From NCBI GenBank assembly GCA_032622095.1, contig CP136069.1, positions 16,664,450-16,728,449 of the forward strand: DNA of 64,000 nt, in the 5' to 3' direction. Below, piece after piece: positions 60,876-64,000 of the stretch. Every line of letters starts with the position of its first letter. The first letter of the stretch is position 1. The notes below the pieces were generated by a model, which saw only the letters and a list, made by a program, of their open reading frames with translations, did no database searches and had not been told where the DNA came from. This stretch comes from Siphonodentalium dalli (taxonomy: Eukaryota; Mollusca; Scaphopoda; Gadilida; Siphonodentaliidae). A program made the position numbers and the translations under genes.

Positions 60876-63829
60876 ATGTCTCTTGTGTCGTGGTTAAGTG
60901 GTAAAGTCAGTAAAAAACGTAAATCTCCCGAGGATGACGATTTTCATCCCGTGGAAAACTCTCATAAAAAGTTTAAAAAATCCTTGAATCAAAATTCGTT
61001 TGACTGGTATGTTAAAGACGAAAGTGGTAAATGGCATTGCTCCGTTTGCCGTTCTGCGAAACACGACAACGCCTATGCCAATGGGCGTGACAATCCGGCG
61101 AAAACAACAAATCACCGACGACATGCAACGTGTAAGTATTAAAAATATCCAAAACTCCATCCATCAAGTTCTTATCTTTTATCTTTTATATGCCTTATAG
61201 TTATGATTCATTTCCCTATTCGCTGATGAATATTTTTCAACACTCATTCAATTATATGAAACACGTGGCTTCAATTTAAACACCCATTTTGAGCCCCAGT
61301 CATTCTTTATTAATACGTCGATAATACGTATTTTCTACTTTCTATTATTTTAGTTCATCAACAGTATAGCACGTGGTTTTAAACACGCATCGATTATATG
61401 AAACACGTGGCTTCAATTTAAACACCCATTTTGAGCCCCAGTCATTCTTTATTAATACGTCGATAATACGTATTTTCTACTTTCTAATGTTCATCAACAG
61501 TATAGCACGTGGTTTTAAACACGCATCGATTATATGAAACACGTGGCTTCAATTTAAACACCCATTTTGAGCCCCAGTCATTATTATTACGTCGATAAAA
61601 AGTATTTTCTACAATCTGTTTATCAACAATATAGCACATGGTTTTAAAACACCCACGATGAGCCCCACGCATTCTTTATCACAGTGTCGTGACGACATGA
61701 AACAAACGAGCATATTTCCCCCCGTTGGAACCTCCTAATCTCTTGCCACAATGTCTCATTGTCTGTATCTGCTTTGTGCACTTGCTTTGTTATTTTAGCG
61801 GATTAATGACGGTGAATTCTTTTGATAACTTTATGACTTCAGACAATAAATTGCCCTAATTAAACAGTGGATTTCAGACAGACACAATAGCGATCGAGTT
61901 TAGATCATTGTTACTTGGAAATCCCACGGTAAAACTAGATTATTTACTTTCGTTTTTATTTTCTCAACAGCTGATGGCCATATAAATGACGCTTTGAAAT
62001 CCACAAAAACGCAGACACCAATCAAACAGATAATAAGTGACAAATTAACAAACGACGACAATGACATCATCACCTATCTCAAATGTGCCTACTACATCGC
62101 CAAAAGAGAGTTATCAAAAGAAGAGTTCCCCCATCTGATAGAGTTAGTTGGTTCGCTTGGCGTGAATACAATTTCCGGCAATAAATTTACATATACTAGT
62201 GACAAATCTATTTCAAGTTTCCAGGAATCAATAGCATCAGTAATTATAGAGGACAAACTTGAGGAAATCAAACAATCGGATTTATTCAGCATCATCATCG
62301 ACGAAAGTACGGACAATGCCAATGCCAAAACGTTACTAATATACATCCAATATTTTCATGAAGGGAAAGTAAAAACATGTTTGTTGGAGAACGTTCACAT
62401 TCAGACCGAATCTGCTGACGCCGAGAAAATAGTAGATGAAATTCTGACGAAATTCAAAGTTTATGGATTAGATGTGTGCAAGTTAGTTGGCATAGGCAGT
62501 GATGGTGCATCTGTGATGACAGGGTGTAAATCTGGAGTTATTGTTCGTCTTCGTGCTCATAACAACCCACTAGTCGGGATACACTGTGCTGCACATCGCA
62601 TCAGTCTGGCCTCATCACAAGCTGCGCGTGATATACCAGACATGGTTCGTTTCAACAAAACTGTAGCTAGTGTTTTCAGCTTTTTCACATCGTCGGCACT
62701 CAGGAACAACAAACTTCGTGAGATTCAGGAAATTCTGCAAAGCCCGAAGTTGAAGTACACACCCATACACCAAGTGAGGTGGTTAAGTCTACATAGAGCT
62801 GTGGACTGTATATACCGGACTTATCCTGCCCTAGTATGCACATTACAAAAGGAAGCATCTCAGAATAACATTTCGGCAAGTGCTTTGCTTGACGAGATAA
62901 CGCAGTATAAGTTTGTTGGATTTCTTCATATGTTGATGGACATTCTACCATTTCTGACTAAACTAAGCAAGCTGTTCCAATATGAAACAATAGATTTCAG
63001 CAAGATAAGTCCGGCCGTCACCAGCACGTGTCAAGCCTTGCGTGATATGAAAGATGGTGATGGCGCTTTCACGGATAAGCTTGACTTTTATGTGGAAGAG
63101 AACTCGTACAAACGCCCAGTAAATGAGGGCACGAAATCAAACATTCGAGAGGACACCAATCTCAACCTAAGTGGCTTTGTTGGCTTTGATTCTGAGAATT
63201 CGACAAGTGAATCTGCCAATGAAACTCTGCCAATCAATTTGAGATATTGTGATCAGCAGAAGCAAAGATTTCAAACTGTTATGAAATTATACATTGACAA
63301 TGTTGTTGCAAACTTGGAGTCTAGGTTTCAGGATGTTTCCATTTTGGAAAAGATGAGTGTGTTGTTGCCAGTTGAAATTGTAAATTGTTATAATAAGGAC
63401 AGAGATGAACTTTCTAGATATGGAAAACATGAAATCAAATATGTAGTTGACCACTTTGATGTCTATATTGATATTGATGAATGCATTAGTGAATATGCAC
63501 AATATAAGAGACTTGTTGTTGGGAATTATATGAAAGAGTCTCTGCATGGTATAGCTTCTATTGTTTGTAATATGTACCATGATATGTTGCCAAATATATA
63601 TGTCTTATTGAAGATTGCTTGTATCATCCCAGTATCAAGTGCATCCTGTGAGCGTGGCTTTTCCACGCAAAACAGAATCAAATCCAAATTGAGAACTAAC
63701 ATGTCAATCAAGACACTCAATGACCTCATGCGTATCTCTGAGGATGGAGGTCCCAGAGATACATTTGATTTCAAGAGGGCTCTTCTCAAGTGGAAGTCTC
63801 AGAAATCCAGAAAGATCTACAACATGTAA
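60876..63829 (+). CDS. hAT transposase with TTF-type zinc finger, two exons (60876-61131, 61971-63829)
   Basis: The donor gtaagt at 61132 and the acceptor ttctcaacag before 61971 join T|CT in phase, giving 704 residues with no lesion. Residues 1-40 are basic (SWLSGKVSKKRKS). A TTF/BED-like finger follows, with WHCSVC and NHRRHATSDGH; its last His comes from exon 2. The catalytic core includes IIIDESTD (Asp196), GIGSDGASVMTG (Asp263), CAAH (Cys291, His294) and HQVRWLSLHRA. The C-terminal hAT dimerisation region starts near residue 640 (VSSASCERGFS). It is of the DUF4371/ZNF862-like type. I chose the start at 60876 because it follows the TATA box; the frame stays open upstream to an ATG at 60606. 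It could be active or recently active. Confidence 0.9.
61250..61665 (+). repeat. Tandem repeat of about 140 bp, three units, in the transposase intron
   Basis: The phrase atatgaaacacgtggcttca recurs at about 61254, 61396 and 61534 (steps of 142 and 138), each followed by ttgagccccagtcatt and by cacgtggttttaaacacgc in the next part. Later units are shortened. Confidence 0.85.
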
Positions 63830-63950
63830 ATGTTCACATTTGTGCCACTTAATTCCACTGGCAGATTCAATAATTTCAGTAGATATTAAAGATAAGTTAG
63901 TTAGTAACTTTTGTTCAGATACAATGTTGAGCTTTCAAGATATTACTTAC

Positions 63951-63987
63951 CTGTGGGAACAACTTTCTGGTTATCTGATTTCTTCCA
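63951..63987 (-). other. Possible further Zgpat exon at the window edge
   Basis: On the minus strand CCCACAG|gtaagtaat is a near-ideal donor. The frame before it reads WKKSDNQKVVPT and would join the acidic exon in phase (codon G|AT). The upstream acceptor is poor (catag) and the window ends 13 bp later. It also lies near the unseen 3' end of the hAT element, so it could be transposon sequence instead. Confidence 0.25.
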
Positions 63988-64000
63988 CTATGTACTAGTA

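Larger units (their letters stand above)
60348..64000 (+). mobile_element. hAT-type DNA transposon (5' end to past the window)
   Basis: The left end is a candidate terminal repeat CAGGGACCAGCCG at 60348, preceded by ccattgac (possible 8-bp target duplication). It contains an intact transposase. No matching CCCTG-type right end appears before 64000, so the 3' end is outside the window or diverged. It seems inserted in a Zgpat intron, in antisense orientation. Confidence 0.7.

Overview
The window is AT-rich animal (metazoan) nuclear DNA. Both host genes are split into many short exons with consensus splice sites, introns run from a few hundred bases to about 8 kb, and the introns are packed with DNA-transposon remnants. 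Nothing looks bacterial or plasmid-like. The repeat content suggests a marine invertebrate, but I cannot name the species from sequence alone.

Two host genes lie tail to tail. On the plus strand (5255-35454) is a complete coding region for a tetratricopeptide-repeat protein that I identify as TTC16. It has 11 coding exons, all junction phases agree, and the spliced protein is 785 residues. On the minus strand (38139 to beyond 59802) is the 3' part of a ZGPAT orthologue, a CCCH zinc-finger, G-patch nuclear protein. Six exons encode an acidic linker, the G-patch, a Lys-rich segment and a C-terminal coiled coil. The N-terminal CCCH and Tudor-like parts lie beyond the right edge of the window.

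A third gene is an intact two-exon hAT-type transposase (60876-63829, plus strand, 704 residues). It has a TATA box, a candidate 5' terminal inverted repeat at 60348 and no stop or frameshift. It appears to sit inside a Zgpat intron in the opposite orientation.

Most of the rest is repeats. Several families of short non-autonomous elements have TTAA at their ends and begin CCC or AGG (called A, B, C and D here), which resembles piggyBac-type transposition. Many of them carry the same 67-bp near-perfect hairpin, usually as two copies around an AT-rich spacer and bounded by CCCTGTG/CACAGGG. The same module also occurs in a non-TTAA family (E). Two further palindromic families (F and G) repeatedly sit within 11-61 bp of splice sites. 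Exons 3, 4 and 10 of TTC16 each have an F element just upstream and a G element just downstream. Two related composite units of about 5 kb with long inverted ends (39697-45172 and 53537-58555) fill Zgpat introns. A 23-bp minisatellite of about 29 units (31899-32570) appears to derive from the D-arm/anticodon-arm region of a tRNA or tRNA-SINE.

The strongest candidates for something undescribed are the exon-hugging distribution of the palindromic elements, the hairpin module shared between families with unrelated ends, and the paired composite units.
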